Shown here piece after piece: positions 53,301-56,070 of a stretch of 64,000 nucleotides of DNA (its first letter is position 1; each line of letters opens with the position of its first letter). A program made the translations under genes and the position numbers. This DNA is from Solen grandis (Eukaryota; Mollusca; Bivalvia; Adapedonta; Solenidae). The DNA is taken from positions 44,508,688 through 44,572,687 of the forward strand of contig CM037782.1 of the NCBI GenBank assembly GCA_021229015.1, written 5' to 3'. The notes beneath the pieces are model-generated. The model had not been told where the DNA came from. It did no database searches and worked only from the letters and a program-made list of their open reading frames with translations.

Positions 53301-55126
53301 TCATGAAAGCCCTAAAACTAGTTTTCGATTGATATAAACTAGATCTGGGGAAAAATGCATTAAAAACCTTAGTTACCGTCGTTAAATTCATAGATGATAT
53401 CGTCATGGTCATGTTCATGCTCACTTAAATCATATTATCTCCATGCTTTATTACAAAAGTAAGGGTAAAGGAGTGAATACCAAGGTTTCAATTTATACAA
53501 AGAACTCAGTTTAAATTATGGAATAAGTATTCATTTATTCTCCTAACCCCGATTTTTAAAATCTCTCTGTTTTATTCTTTAGTGTAGAAAACGTATCATG
53601 CAGTTCTCTTCATTTCGACTATGTGAGATTAAAATTAGATTGTATGATATTAACCTTATTGGACTGTTTAAACAATGAATCACTGCCGAAGAATGAACAT
53701 TTGTTGAATTCGATAATTAACCTGTCATCTTCTGATTCTCTTTGTTGTTCTCTTCTACTTTTTTGTTGACGCCGCGTGGAATAGGTTTTTATTTTGCCAA
53801 TGGAGCCGCATAATCAAAACAGGGAGCAACTACTGTTATTATTGGAAAATAAAAACAGTAATATGTTTAAAATAAACACTTTATGAATTAATTACTTGCA
53901 TTAACTGATGAAAATAAATAACAAGATTCAAAATATACAAGTCTTCAATCGTTATTAAAAAGAAACTAGACACATATAATGTGTATCTGATGACTTCTCC
54001 TTAAATTCGTAGGCAACGGGTTTTAACTTGCAAGCAATCCGATCCATTAGAACTCAGAACTTATTTTTTCAAAGATGTTTTGAGATCTTAAAATATTCAG
54101 AATTCAGATACAAACCGTCAACTTGAAAAATCAATGAAAAAGCAGTTTAATATAAGTATTACAACATAATGTAGAAAGTGTAAAAACACAAGAACACTTT
54201 ACGTATGGCGTAGCGGACATGTCTAATTTACGGCCCCATGCTCAATCTGCGGTCCAAGTATGTATAGTGCTTGAAATGGGTAAATTTAACTGAACATTAC
54301 ATATCTTATGCTGTAAAGTCTTGGAAATGTATATTTAATTTAATACATATCATCAATACAAAAAGAATGCAACACTACTACATCACGCTACATTATCAAG
54401 GGAAGTATTGTTAATTAATACTGGGACTTGTACCTAATTCCCTTACCAAATAAAAACTCATCTGAACTGATTTTTTCGTCATCATTGACCTTGTTCTTGC
54501 TGCTGCTGATGATGATGAAGATTTTTTTACATTGCCATTAATACCACCTAAGTAGCCTACTGTCTTGAAATTTCATGCATCTTGCAGACCCTGATTATTC
54601 CAATAATTATATAAGAAATGAATTACCTGTTTTAAAATGTATCTTTAATGATCTATAGATCAGTTAATTTATGTCATCTTAAATCCTCATCAAATAATGT
54701 GTCTACTATAATTAAAGTGTTTTGTGTCCTTTTTTGTTCAATATTTCTGAATAATCTGATAATATAAGTTGTTGTTTTTTTTTTTTGTTTTTTTTTTGTT
54801 TTTTTGGACCTTTTCTGTATGGCTTTGCTTTATTTAAGTCATCCTTCAAAAATATGCGCAGCGTCTTTGATACTTGGCATCAAAATTTGTCTTGTTTTAT
54901 TTCTAGAATAAAAGAAATAAGTACAAACGTTGCTAGACAATATGAGCTTCTGCGACTCATCGTCCAGAAAATGGAGATACACACTGAAGCAGAAAATCGG
55001 GACGAGGGGTTAAGTACGAGCGACTACGAGCAAGGTCGTGTCAAGTGGAAGCCTGCAACACACAACCTCGTCAGACAGAGTGCCATTGTGGCCCACTGGA
55101 AAAACAGCATGAGTTTAGGGGACTGA
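14053..55126 (+). CDS. TRPA1: TRPA1 channel gene, 24 exons, 5' end missing
   Basis: Encodes a transient receptor potential ankyrin 1 channel, a tetrameric non-selective cation channel of the plasma membrane that detects chemical irritants and, in many animals, temperature. The 24 exons join in frame to 1,039 codons plus stop; human TRPA1 is 1,119 residues and starts roughly 90 residues earlier. Order: ankyrin repeats (visible residues 1-510), pre-S1 cysteine-rich linker (514-615), S1-S4 (about 629-775), S5 (784-806), pore (807-850), S6 (850-875), TRP-like helix (872-900) and C-terminal coiled coil (945-990). Order and residues match the family throughout, for example YLQCP, NMKW, LLMNLL-IGLAVGDI and QKMEI. 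There are no frameshifts or stops. Oddities: the filter Gly is absent, and human C621 is replaced by Thr. All introns are GT-AG. The first visible intron is 10.8 kb and carries LINEs. Confidence 0.96.
14229..15462. other. TRPA1 intron a, left part
   Basis: Non-coding AT-rich intron. 14876-14990 holds four diverged copies of a GTCAAATCGTCCCC-like unit. Nothing else is recognised before the LINE. Confidence 0.7.
15574..16518 (+). pseudogene. LINE endonuclease domain fragment
   Basis: Carries the central and C-terminal parts of an apurinic-type endonuclease that nicks target DNA for reverse transcription: YIPP, then the catalytic GDFNSRC, VVDYLL, and the final EFSDHCGITF (SDH motif). The frame is open upstream to 15463 without a Met, so the ATG at 15574 is not the native start. 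It runs on into a basic linker rich in Lys and is cut off at the A-run. The N-terminal catalytic Asn and Glu motifs are missing because of 5' truncation. Confidence 0.92.
16500..18052 (+). pseudogene. LINE reverse transcriptase domain
   Basis: The reading frame opens after the A-run; the Met at 16754 is internal. RT motifs in order: KSSGLDQISAEMYK, IIYPIFKGG, NYRGITLINILSKIYSQVL, NQFGFQKEKSTIDC, CAFVDFEKCFDRIDR, GVKQGDPCSTILF, and the catalytic LLLFADDAVIFAHT. The linker between endonuclease and RT contains a run of ten Asp residues written by a GAT microsatellite (about 16603-16635). The frame ends early at 18052 because of a frameshift. RT core residues look intact, but the element as a whole cannot produce a full protein. 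Confidence 0.94.
18692..18998. other. TRPA1 intron a, spacer between two LINEs
   Basis: About 300 bp of AT-rich DNA between the 3' ends of two LINEs that face each other. No repeat or ORF recognised. Confidence 0.6.
19230..19952 (-). pseudogene. LINE ORF2 C-terminal region with Cys/His knuckle
   Basis: Continues the ORF2 frame after a single TGA stop. It contains WKYIAMQLTRLSHTNSSRIN, a middle region with KMILPPRHRSALCKFRCGV, and the knuckle HCPFCRVVEDEMHVILDCPL (Cys-Cys-His-Cys), typical of the LINE C-terminus. The same knuckle style is seen in the fragment at 24192-24488. The stop that separates it from the RT domain reads CCG-TGA-GAA; a CGA to TGA change at a CpG would explain it. Confidence 0.9.
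19956..22043 (-). pseudogene. LINE ORF2 reverse transcriptase domain
   Basis: Residues in order: DHSLLSWNI (end of endonuclease), a linker with RYRSAKPWWNPGLTDLWN, then RT motifs KLRKATGIDNIPSEVL, CIIHPIPKSS, SYRGIALTCTMYKLYCSIL, EQNGFRKKRSTIDHI, TAFVDFRKAYDLINR, GLRQGCGLSPIFFNFYINDL and the catalytic ILLYADDIVLMAE. The thumb follows (LNTSKSN-like INTSKSNIVHF, YKYLGIVL). The frame is the same as the endonuclease segment; a TAA at 22078-22080 separates them. All RT catalytic residues are present. Confidence 0.95.
22080..22704 (-). pseudogene. LINE ORF2 endonuclease domain, frameshifted
   Basis: APE-type endonuclease in two frames. The first part (from Met at 22704) carries NDFDILALAETHL with the catalytic Glu and GYQWFGHNR. 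The second (frame open from about 22466) carries CVCYLPP, then ICGDFNSRCGDLDDF, and it ends at a stop just before VVDY. The switch falls near 22430, where SEGILWL changes frame to EWFINMDDFTLLP. The upstream text YKAGFWNVRGFNMD is in frame with ORF1 across one TAG. Confidence 0.9.
22741..23904 (-). CDS. LINE ORF1 protein (coiled coil, RRM-like, RGG-rich)
   Basis: Intact 387-codon ORF. Probable role: nucleic-acid chaperone and RNP assembly for the LINE. The N-terminal third is Ser/Thr-rich with a basic stretch (KKARITAKARRSL). Residues about 100-190 form a heptad-rich coiled coil (LLTQLSADIHMQFSALSERM onward). About 200-310 looks like the RRM-type fold of L1-like ORF1 proteins (LNVVIRDLPESSSENTKVK, VIATFSSHEDKRKVM). 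The tail is Arg/Gly-rich (RRQGGARGRTGRRGHGGG). Alternative starts are at 23904 and 23862 (MASS). The stop TAG is in the same frame as the start of ORF2, 37 bp away. Confidence 0.85.
   Translation of the reverse strand: MISSRLICVLERDDMASSCVMGSDMGEAAEYVDSIMSSQQATRVSTPVHTGRKRNASEPSTSDADAKKARITAKARRSLISKKPGSSSPDSSGTVPSVEQLLTQLSADIHMQFSALSERMDKLESGLEQRISNKVAQLLDKRVNSEMTKIRTKVEADIVSFKEDLKAELAEDLGEINGKIQDLTGRSSSLTKPDLSLNVVIRDLPESSSENTKVKVNALIRDGLKLSDVSCVKAERKKSGVNKPGVVIATFSSHEDKRKVMVGKNALSSSRQYRDVFINHDQTHAERMMANNFRVILGSLKLHGLALRGARVIRKDVERPRDNLNELDSNRYSPRRQGNDRDNRSDNRGVNRPGNGSSGDRRQGGARGRTGRRGHGGGQYRGGSTLH
24000..24860 (-). mobile_element. LINE 3' fragment (- strand)
   Basis: Decayed 3' end of another LINE. 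On the minus strand, text near 24830 reads YGELGRFPLIIERHVR, typical of the region after the RT thumb. The open stretch 24488-24192 reads AKLRLSSHTLNIEQGRH, then KCHFCNTDDIEDEYHFILIC. This resembles the frameshifted C-terminus of the + strand LINE (NLIEKGRHLN, HFLLVCPKYYSLRKKF), so the two are probably of one family. The (-) LINE with ORF1 starts just below it. Whether that LINE inserted into this fragment is not resolved. Confidence 0.85.
24861..25076. other. TRPA1 intron a, right end
   Basis: Contains a GA/A tract (24889-24911) and an (AT) run just before the acceptor TTTCCAG at 25070-25076. Confidence 0.7.
25077..25184 (+). CDS. TRPA1: TRPA1 exon b (ankyrin repeat)
   Basis: 36 codons in phase 0, visible residues 60-95. 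TLLSHSGVNPNLKGEKG is followed by LLPLHYCAYKDRDECAKLL, aligned with human VLLEHRTIDVNLEGENG and the following helix pair. Flanked by TTCCAG and TTG|GTAAGA. Confidence 0.95.
25185..28702. other. TRPA1 intron b
   Basis: 3.5 kb of AT-rich intron. No ORF with family resemblance. Nothing repetitive was recognised with confidence. Confidence 0.6.
28703..28811 (+). CDS. TRPA1: TRPA1 exon c (ankyrin repeat)
   Basis: 36 codons plus one base, visible residues 96-131. LQNGAKPCIKCDNGFFPINI and KTLEILIRH align with human LLKKGAKPCKSNKWGCFPIH and MEIILRFG. Acceptor TTTCAG, donor CACG|GTACGT. Confidence 0.95.
28812..29762. other. TRPA1 intron c with (TAA/ATT) microsatellite
   Basis: Contains a TAATAA to TTATTATT microsatellite at about 28990-29057, whose two halves are complementary and could fold. 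The rest is unremarkable. Confidence 0.7.
29763..29860 (+). CDS. TRPA1: TRPA1 exon d (ankyrin repeat)
   Basis: Visible residues 132-164, first codon split with exon c. EALGYKREDVLTFTDKENN is followed by MPLHCAVNSGDLK, aligned with human EEHGYSRQLH and TPLHLAVQNGDLE. Acceptor TTTCAG, donor AAG|GTTAGC. Confidence 0.95.
29861..30659. other. TRPA1 intron d with short CA and telomere-like tracts
   Basis: Contains CACACA runs and, near 30215, CCCTAACCCTAAC within a longer C/T/A-rich stretch that looks like a diverged interspersed repeat. Confidence 0.6.
30660..30707 (+). CDS. TRPA1: TRPA1 exon e (short ankyrin exon)
   Basis: Only 16 codons (AVEVCLSAGAPVDAKQ), visible residues 165-180, matching human IKMCLDNGAQIDPVE. 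Acceptor CGCAG, donor CAG|GTAATT. Its in-frame length means that skipping would keep the reading frame. Confidence 0.93.
30708..31325. other. TRPA1 intron e
   Basis: Unremarkable AT-rich intron. Confidence 0.6.
31326..31514 (+). CDS. TRPA1: TRPA1 exon f (ankyrin repeats)
   Basis: 63 codons, phase 0, visible residues 181-243. EDSSTPLHFASAQGSLDMVQ, then RRTPLHRAALFDHVNVVQFL, aligned with human CTAIHFAATQGATEIVK and MLHRASLFDHHELADYL. Acceptor ATTCAG, donor AAT|GTAATG. Confidence 0.95.
31515..32234. other. TRPA1 intron f
   Basis: AT-rich intron, with three loose copies of a TATTTACCCA/AATACCCA motif near 31750-31900. Confidence 0.55.
32235..32435 (+). CDS. TRPA1: TRPA1 exon g (ankyrin repeats)
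   Basis: 67 codons, visible residues 244-310. GADINAQDAHDRTPLLLASS and GAEIDIKDKDNRNFLHLAI match human GADINKIDSEGRSPLILAT and GAQVDIKDNFGRNFLHLTV closely. Acceptor TTGCAG, donor AAG|GTATAG. Confidence 0.96.
32436..33412. other. TRPA1 intron g with SINE-like stretch
   Basis: 32465-32715 has a tRNA-like box B (GTGGGTTCGATCCATGACC), then text shared loosely with 33881-34060 (TGGCA...AGTTCCA). This suggests two diverged copies of one SINE family. The rest is plain intron. Confidence 0.6.
33413..33576 (+). CDS. TRPA1: TRPA1 exon h (ankyrin repeats)
   Basis: 54 codons plus two bases, visible residues 311-364. NIKNLLNERDVNGCTPLHYA and NPKDNDKKSPLHFAA align with human DEDNDGCTPLHYAC and SKSKDKKSPLHFAASYG. 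The split codon is TG|T. Acceptor TTGTAG, donor CTTG|GTATAT. Confidence 0.95.
33577..34684. other. TRPA1 intron h with tRNA-derived SINE
   Basis: 33881-34060 holds a SINE head with box A region TGGTAGCTAATTGGTTAGG and box B CGTGAGTTCGATCCCCC, followed by a body like that at 32465-32715. The rest is AT-rich intron. Confidence 0.6.
34685..34849 (+). CDS. TRPA1: TRPA1 exon i (ankyrin repeats)
   Basis: Visible residues 365-419. YGRYNTCKRLLESSMGPNII, then LSALHIAATNGHTKIITLLM, matching human YGRINTCQRLL and MTPLHLAAKNGHDKVVQLLL. Acceptor ATGCAG, donor ACAAG|GTAACT with a split Arg codon. Confidence 0.95.
34850..36348. other. TRPA1 intron i, left part
   Basis: AT-rich. No gene or recognised repeat before the 38-bp minisatellite. 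Confidence 0.6.
36349..36838. repeat. 38-bp minisatellite with hairpin units, interrupted by tRNA-like insert
   Basis: About eight tandem 38-bp copies (36349-36659), each with CCTTTACC and the 16-base hairpin ACACAG-TTAT-CTGTGT. A further single copy lies at 36799-36838. Between them, 36708-36783 is tRNA-like: TGGCGACGTGGTAGAG (box A) and GGTCCCGAGTTCGATACC (box B). The array was thus split by a SINE-like insert, or expanded on one side of it. Copies vary mostly at AATAATG/AATAACG. Confidence 0.92.
37091..37266. mobile_element. 176-bp MITE with TAGCACATGG termini
   Basis: Left end TAGCACATGGCATTTT, right end AAAATACCATGTGCTA (inverted, one mismatch), followed inward by CTCTCGTCCA against TGGACGG. 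An inner inverted pair, GTGGACTA with TAGTCCAC, and a repeat of ACACTTTTGT lie between. Non-coding; terminal TA fits a Tc1/mariner-like MITE. Confidence 0.85.
37270..37367. repeat. 98-bp hairpin directly upstream of exon j
   Basis: AGGTTAGTTCATAGTTGCCT at the left pairs with AGGCAACTATGAACTAACCT at the right (20 perfect pairs). The inner stretch ACTACACGA-ATAGTCAC also pairs, with a short loop near TCCG. The hairpin ends 19 nt before the exon j acceptor AG. Confidence 0.95.
37387..37501 (+). CDS. TRPA1: TRPA1 exon j (ankyrin repeat)
   Basis: Visible residues 420-458: DNMDNSPLHLAAENGYTRSM, then KLLLTVYPNLLNLVNKSG, aligned with human DHNGWTALHHASMGGYTQTM and KVILDTNL. Acceptor CATCAG, donor GGG|GTATGC. 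Confidence 0.95.
37502..37951. other. TRPA1 intron j with (ATTC)n next to the acceptor
   Basis: An ATTC microsatellite, about 12 units with one interruption (37884-37934), lies where the polypyrimidine tract is expected. It ends 17 nt before the exon k start. Confidence 0.85.
37952..38118 (+). CDS. TRPA1: TRPA1 exon k (last ankyrin repeats)
   Basis: Visible residues 459-513: NTALHLAAKAGHVSAVELLM, INRDDQTFMDITLRERRTDV, AYAIIRHE. Aligns with human NTALHFAAREGHAKAVALLL and VVLTIIRSKRWDE. Ends GAGAG|GTACGC in a split Arg codon. Confidence 0.95.
38119..39300. other. TRPA1 intron k, left part
   Basis: AT-rich intron with nothing recognised before the hairpin at 39301. Confidence 0.6.
39301..39395. 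repeat. 95-bp hairpin upstream of exon l
   Basis: TCTAGATATATTGAGGGGTG then AGGGCGAAAC pairs with GTTTCGCTCTCACCTCTCGA then TATAGA. A further inner stem AGTGC/GCACT lies around an AT loop. It ends 42 nt before exon l. Confidence 0.92.
39438..39522 (+). CDS. TRPA1: TRPA1 exon l (pre-S1 linker)
   Basis: Visible residues 514-542: RWEEVLKLNSKEFDTPMNGL then VQCLPDACM. Aligns with human RWDECLKIFSHNSPGNKCPI then TEMIEYLPECM. The position of the reactive human C621 is Thr528 here (ACA at 39478). C541 matches human C633, and C536 has no human counterpart. Confidence 0.94.
39523..40137. other. TRPA1 intron l
   Basis: Unremarkable AT-rich intron. Confidence 0.6.
40138..40197 (+). CDS. TRPA1: TRPA1 exon m (pre-S1 linker, 20 codons)
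   Basis: AALDRCQTTSKHDRRSPDFA, visible residues 543-562. C548 matches human C641 (LLDFCM). Donor GCT|GTCAGT, a usable but less common donor. Being 60 bp, it can be skipped in frame. Confidence 0.88.
40198..41127. other. TRPA1 intron m with tRNA-like SINE head
   Basis: At 40731-40806 GGGTAGCTCATTCGGTAGAG and GGGTTCGAGTCCC form good boxes A and B. The anticodon stem is damaged and acceptor pairing is poor, so this is a SINE head or tRNA pseudogene rather than a working tRNA. The rest is plain intron. Confidence 0.7.
41128..41371. mobile_element. 244-bp foldback element rich in CGAAAAGACG motifs
   Basis: Ends are inverted: TCGTGTGACGAGTTGTCAGG against its near-complement CCCGACAATACGCCACACGA. 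The body is a chain of GGCGAAAAGACG/GGGCGAAAAGTCG units on the left and TCGTCTTTTCGC units on the right, so the whole element can fold on itself. The ORF over it (41047-41466) is a by-product. Confidence 0.88.
41552..41647 (+). CDS. TRPA1: TRPA1 exon n (pre-S1 linker)
   Basis: 32 codons, visible residues 563-594: VHYNFRYLQCPLRFMKGKDR. C572 equals human C665 (KYLQCPLEF), a conserved electrophile-reactive site. TPMLALN matches human PLTALNAMV. Acceptor ATGCAG, donor AAC|GTGAGT. Confidence 0.95.
41893..41963 (+). CDS. TRPA1: TRPA1 exon o (pre-S1 helix)
   Basis: TMVRHGRVECLSHPLTEAFL then NMKW, visible residues 595-618. K617 equals human K710 (LMKW), another electrophile-sensing residue. Donor AAGTG|GTATGT splits the Trp codon. 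Confidence 0.94.
42504..42690 (+). CDS. TRPA1: TRPA1 exon p (S1 and S1-S2 loop)
   Basis: Visible residues 619-680. S1 is NLVMYVIYLALLTVLV (about 629-648). The extracellular loop carries NTT and NGS sequons, possible N-glycosylation sites. The loop ends GPILVEIDN. Acceptor TGACAG, donor AAT|GTAAGT. Confidence 0.94.
42691..43059. other. TRPA1 intron p with (TAC/TAA) microsatellite
   Basis: A TACTAC to AATAAT microsatellite lies at about 42880-42940. Otherwise plain intron. Confidence 0.8.
43060..43149 (+). CDS. TRPA1: TRPA1 exon q (S2)
   Basis: 30 codons, visible residues 681-710: FTAIHNFSVYVVLVFCCLSL then VKEVVQIVQQ, aligned with human SYLIKTCMILVFLSSIFGY and CKEAGQIFQQ. Donor CAG|GTACCT. 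A minisatellite begins within about 12 bp of the donor. Confidence 0.95.
43161..45440. repeat. 26-bp minisatellite with 80-bp higher-order half
   Basis: The first half (43161-44560) repeats a 26-bp unit AGTTGACAATAAATAG plus CCAGTATCAT, with AAT/GAT and CC/TC variants. The second half (44560-45440) is organised as an 80-bp unit containing ATAGTTTACAATAGATAGTC and ATAGTTGACGATTAATGTTG; exact starts at 45111, 45191, 45271 and 45351. Copies at 44350-45070 have many single-base losses, unlike their neighbours, which looks like uncorrected long-read error. Confidence 0.95.
45905..47083 (+). mobile_element. Tandem-repeat mobile element E1 (HINE/TRC-MITE type)
   Basis: Starts AACAAG (45905), then hairpin AGGGCCA-AGA-TGGCCCT (45911-45927), then arm GCTCACCTGAG (45933-45943). 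The core is about seven copies of a ~145-bp unit (GAGTGTTCACAAGGTTTTTC, TGACCTAGTTTTTGACC, ATCATGTAGACAAACA). A GACGAC/GACGGAC tract (46991-47030) is followed by a 15-bp-stem hairpin (47047-47078) that contains the inverted arm CTCAGGTGAGC. Non-coding. Architecture matches bivalve elements such as CvE/MgE and Helentron-associated elements; that assignment is inference. Core copies at 46240-46640 carry single-base losses. Confidence 0.85.
47162..47319 (+). CDS. TRPA1: TRPA1 exon r (S3 to start of S4)
   Basis: Visible residues 711-762: RRKYFRELTNALEWVLFLST, MVYIIPF, then WQWEAGSITIPVNCLLSS. Aligns with human KRNYFMDISNVLEWIIYTTG and LQWQCGAIAVYFYWMNFLLY. Acceptor TCACAG, donor TCAAG|GTTTTA with a split Arg codon. 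Confidence 0.93.
47320..47969. other. TRPA1 intron r, left part
   Basis: Poly-T (about 47366-47395) and a TTG run (47425-47450). No gene. Confidence 0.7.
47970..49416 (+). mobile_element. Tandem-repeat mobile element E2
   Basis: Starts AACAAG (47970), hairpin GTCC-GAA-GGAC (47979-47989), arm ATCCCCCGCCGC (47996-48007). The core is about eight copies of a ~146-bp unit with GACCTTGACCTTGAGCCAGC, CATCAGCTCAATGAGG and GATATGGAGCGGACA; one copy is internally shortened by about 40 bp. A tract of ACTG/ACGG repeats (49340-49371) follows. A terminal hairpin contains the perfect inverted arm GCGGCGGGGGAT (49400-49411). Sequence is unrelated to E1, but the plan is the same. Confidence 0.88.
49417..50075. 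other. TRPA1 intron r, right part
   Basis: AT-rich intron with nothing recognised. Confidence 0.6.
50076..50205 (+). CDS. TRPA1: TRPA1 exon s (S4-S5 linker and S5)
   Basis: Visible residues 763-806: FDFFGIYVVMFLEILRTLVQ, VLSVFSILLVAFGLAFFMLM, QNE. Matches human FENCGIFIVMLEVILKTL and FIFLLLAFGLSFYILL. Acceptor TTACAG, donor GAG|GTGAGT. Confidence 0.96.
50206..50410. other. TRPA1 intron s (short)
   Basis: 205-bp intron with T-rich tract. Acceptor CTTTCAG. Confidence 0.8.
50411..50605 (+). CDS. TRPA1: TRPA1 exon t (pore helix, filter, S6)
   Basis: 65 codons, visible residues 807-871. Pore helix GIALLRTVMMMF, filter region FELDF, then SFNDPY and S6 TTIVLLMVFILLMPILLMNL. Human TRPA1 reads MMLGDINYRESF here; this protein reads MMFELDFMASF, so it is one residue shorter and has no Gly. 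Glu827 takes the place of the filter Asp915. Acceptor TTTCAG, donor CTT|GTACGT. Confidence 0.95.
50606..51118. other. TRPA1 intron t
   Basis: AT-rich intron with nothing recognised. Confidence 0.65.
51119..51187 (+). CDS. TRPA1: TRPA1 exon u (TRP-like helix)
   Basis: IGLAVGDIESVKKNATLKRL then AMQ, visible residues 872-894, nearly identical to human IGLAVGDIAEVQKHASLKRI. This is the allosteric TRP-like helix below the gate. Confidence 0.97.
51188..51565. other. TRPA1 intron u
   Basis: AT-rich intron with nothing recognised. Confidence 0.65.
51566..51676 (+). CDS. TRPA1: TRPA1 exon v (C-terminal beta region)
   Basis: VQLHTDLERKLPLKILNWVD, TIYPNKCKSSIYR, visible residues 895-931, aligned with human VELHTSLEKKLPLWFLRKVD and IVYPNKPRSG. 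Acceptor TTTCAG, donor CGG|GTGAGT. Confidence 0.95.
51677..52274. other. TRPA1 intron v, left part
   Basis: Plain intron with nothing recognised. Confidence 0.6.
52275..52495 (+). mobile_element. SINE copy, family with TAAACTCAAATAGTC tail
   Basis: Carries GCAGGGTCATTCGGATTTTC, CTTCCAGCTGGCTTGCGG, GGTCTTCCTCCACCTG and the tail GGTAAACTCAAATAGTCAAG. The same order occurs at 55900-56070 (+) and inverted at 61520-61752. The 61.5-kb copy still has a tRNA-like head, which shows the family is tRNA-derived. Confidence 0.85.
52573..53052 (-). mobile_element. Tandem-repeat mobile element E3, reverse orientation
   Basis: Read on the minus strand it starts AACAAG (53052-53047), hairpin GTGTTG-TATG-CAACAC (53040-53025), arm AGTCCCCTACCGG (53020-53008). 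The core is about two ~150-160-bp units (ACTAAGCAAGCTAACTTGAT, GTTGCTATGGTAACGGAAAT). A GGAC/AGAC tract (seen as CCGTCTGTCC at 52620-52654) and a terminal hairpin (52574-52608) with the perfect inverted arm (52575-52587) follow. Same plan as E1 and E2 with unrelated sequence. Confidence 0.86.
53151..53257 (+). CDS. TRPA1: TRPA1 exon w (C-terminal domain)
   Basis: IWSKITFLGDYTDNGDAVCL, TPQAQMYAELFKQKQR, visible residues 932-967. The last part begins the coiled coil (human LEMEILKQKYRLKDL). Acceptor CTACAG, donor AGAG|GTGAGG with a split Arg codon. Confidence 0.93.
53258..54906. other. TRPA1 last intron
   Basis: 1.6 kb AT-rich. A GCTGCTGCTGATGATGATGA stretch lies at about 54500, and T-runs at about 54774-54806. 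The open frame that precedes exon x (from 54785) is intronic. Confidence 0.65.
54907..55126 (+). CDS. TRPA1: TRPA1 last coding exon x
   Basis: 72 codons plus TGA, visible residues 968-1039. IKEISTNVARQYELLRLIVQ KMEIHTEAE completes the C-terminal coiled coil and matches human LTFLLEKQHELIKLIIQ KMEI. The tail is short and charged (NSMSLGD). Acceptor TTCTAG. Confidence 0.95.
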
Positions 55127-55287
55127 TTGCATGGACGCCTAGCAGGACTGTTTCATACGGACAGTGATTTGGGCTGACTGGAATCAAATTTCATATGCCA
55201 AAAGTTCTCTACCAGTAGTGTTCTTCAGTACTTTAATCGATTGAAATGAACAGATGACGCAATTACAATGATGTTTTTATTTAAGTG

Positions 55288-55293
55288 AATAAA
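55288..55293 (+). terminator. Probable TRPA1 poly(A) signal
   Basis: AATAAA 162 bp after the TRPA1 stop codon, in AT-rich sequence. It is the first canonical signal downstream, so the 3' UTR is likely about 0.2 kb. Confidence 0.65.
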
Positions 55294-55589
55294 GCAATTG
55301 TTTTTATTATAAATGGTAAATTATCATTAGGTTTGCCAGACTAGAAACTTACAAAATCAAATGCAAGTAGGACAAAATATAATATGCACATATATACCTA
55401 TAACTTACGTTAGGGACATTCTGGTTATGCCTTAGTGCGTTTTCCATCTCGAGAGGTGGGAGGTTAGAATGCATAGGGTGTGCTGTAATAAAACTTGTTG
55501 TTGGACACTTCTTATGTGATATAAGTTCAATGATGGTTCGCATTTTATGAACGTTGATTTAATGGGGAAATTCAATTTATTTGTTTATT

Positions 55590-55755
55590 TATTAATATTA
55601 TTTGGAAACAAGTTCTTACAACTAATATTTATCCCTCTCGGCGGTTCATGGACGGATCATTGTAAGGCTATAAAAATAAAAATCCTTGCCAGAAACTAGG
55701 TTTGAACCCACGACCTGCAGTTATGCAAGTTACCACTAGACCACAGGGCCCTCAG
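55590..55755 (-). mobile_element. tRNA-derived SINE, inverted
   Basis: On the minus strand the head reads TGTGGTCTAGTGGTAACTTG (box A) and GGTCGTGGGTTCAAACC (box B), and the end contains AGTTGTAAGAACTTG as in the SINE at 13110-13345. The core between them is shortened. Confidence 0.75.
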
Positions 55756-55899
55756 ATTCGTTGAGCTCCTTCATATAACTCAATATTTCATTTCACATTT
55801 TCACTTGTTTGATATGATTCATAATCAAAAAAGTAACACATAAGCCTAATATATTTATTGTTTTTATTATGAATCATCAAACAAGGTATATCATAACAG

Positions 55900-56070
55900 A
55901 TTTCCTCTGCCCCTCACCACGTTGGTTCGAATCCCGGCAGGGTCATTCAGATTTTCATGTGAGGAAGCCTTCCAGCTGGCTTGCGGTAGGTCGATGGTTT
56001 TACCCGGATGTTTCCGTGCATTCGGGGTCTTCCTCCACCTGTAATTAGCGACGGTAAACTCAAATAGTCA
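55900..56070 (+). mobile_element. SINE copy, family with TAAACTCAAATAGTC tail
   Basis: GTTGGTTCGAATCCCGGCAG (box B end of head), GGTCATTCAGATTTTCATG, CTTCCAGCTGGCTTGCGG, then the tail. Compared with 52275-52495 it lacks about 30 bp before the tail. Confidence 0.85.

Noticed and set aside
54785..54906. N-terminal extension of the last TRPA1 exon (FFFCFFGPF...)
   Set aside because: It is the poly-T/pyrimidine intron tract before the TTCTAG acceptor. Joining exon w at 54907 restores the family sequence.
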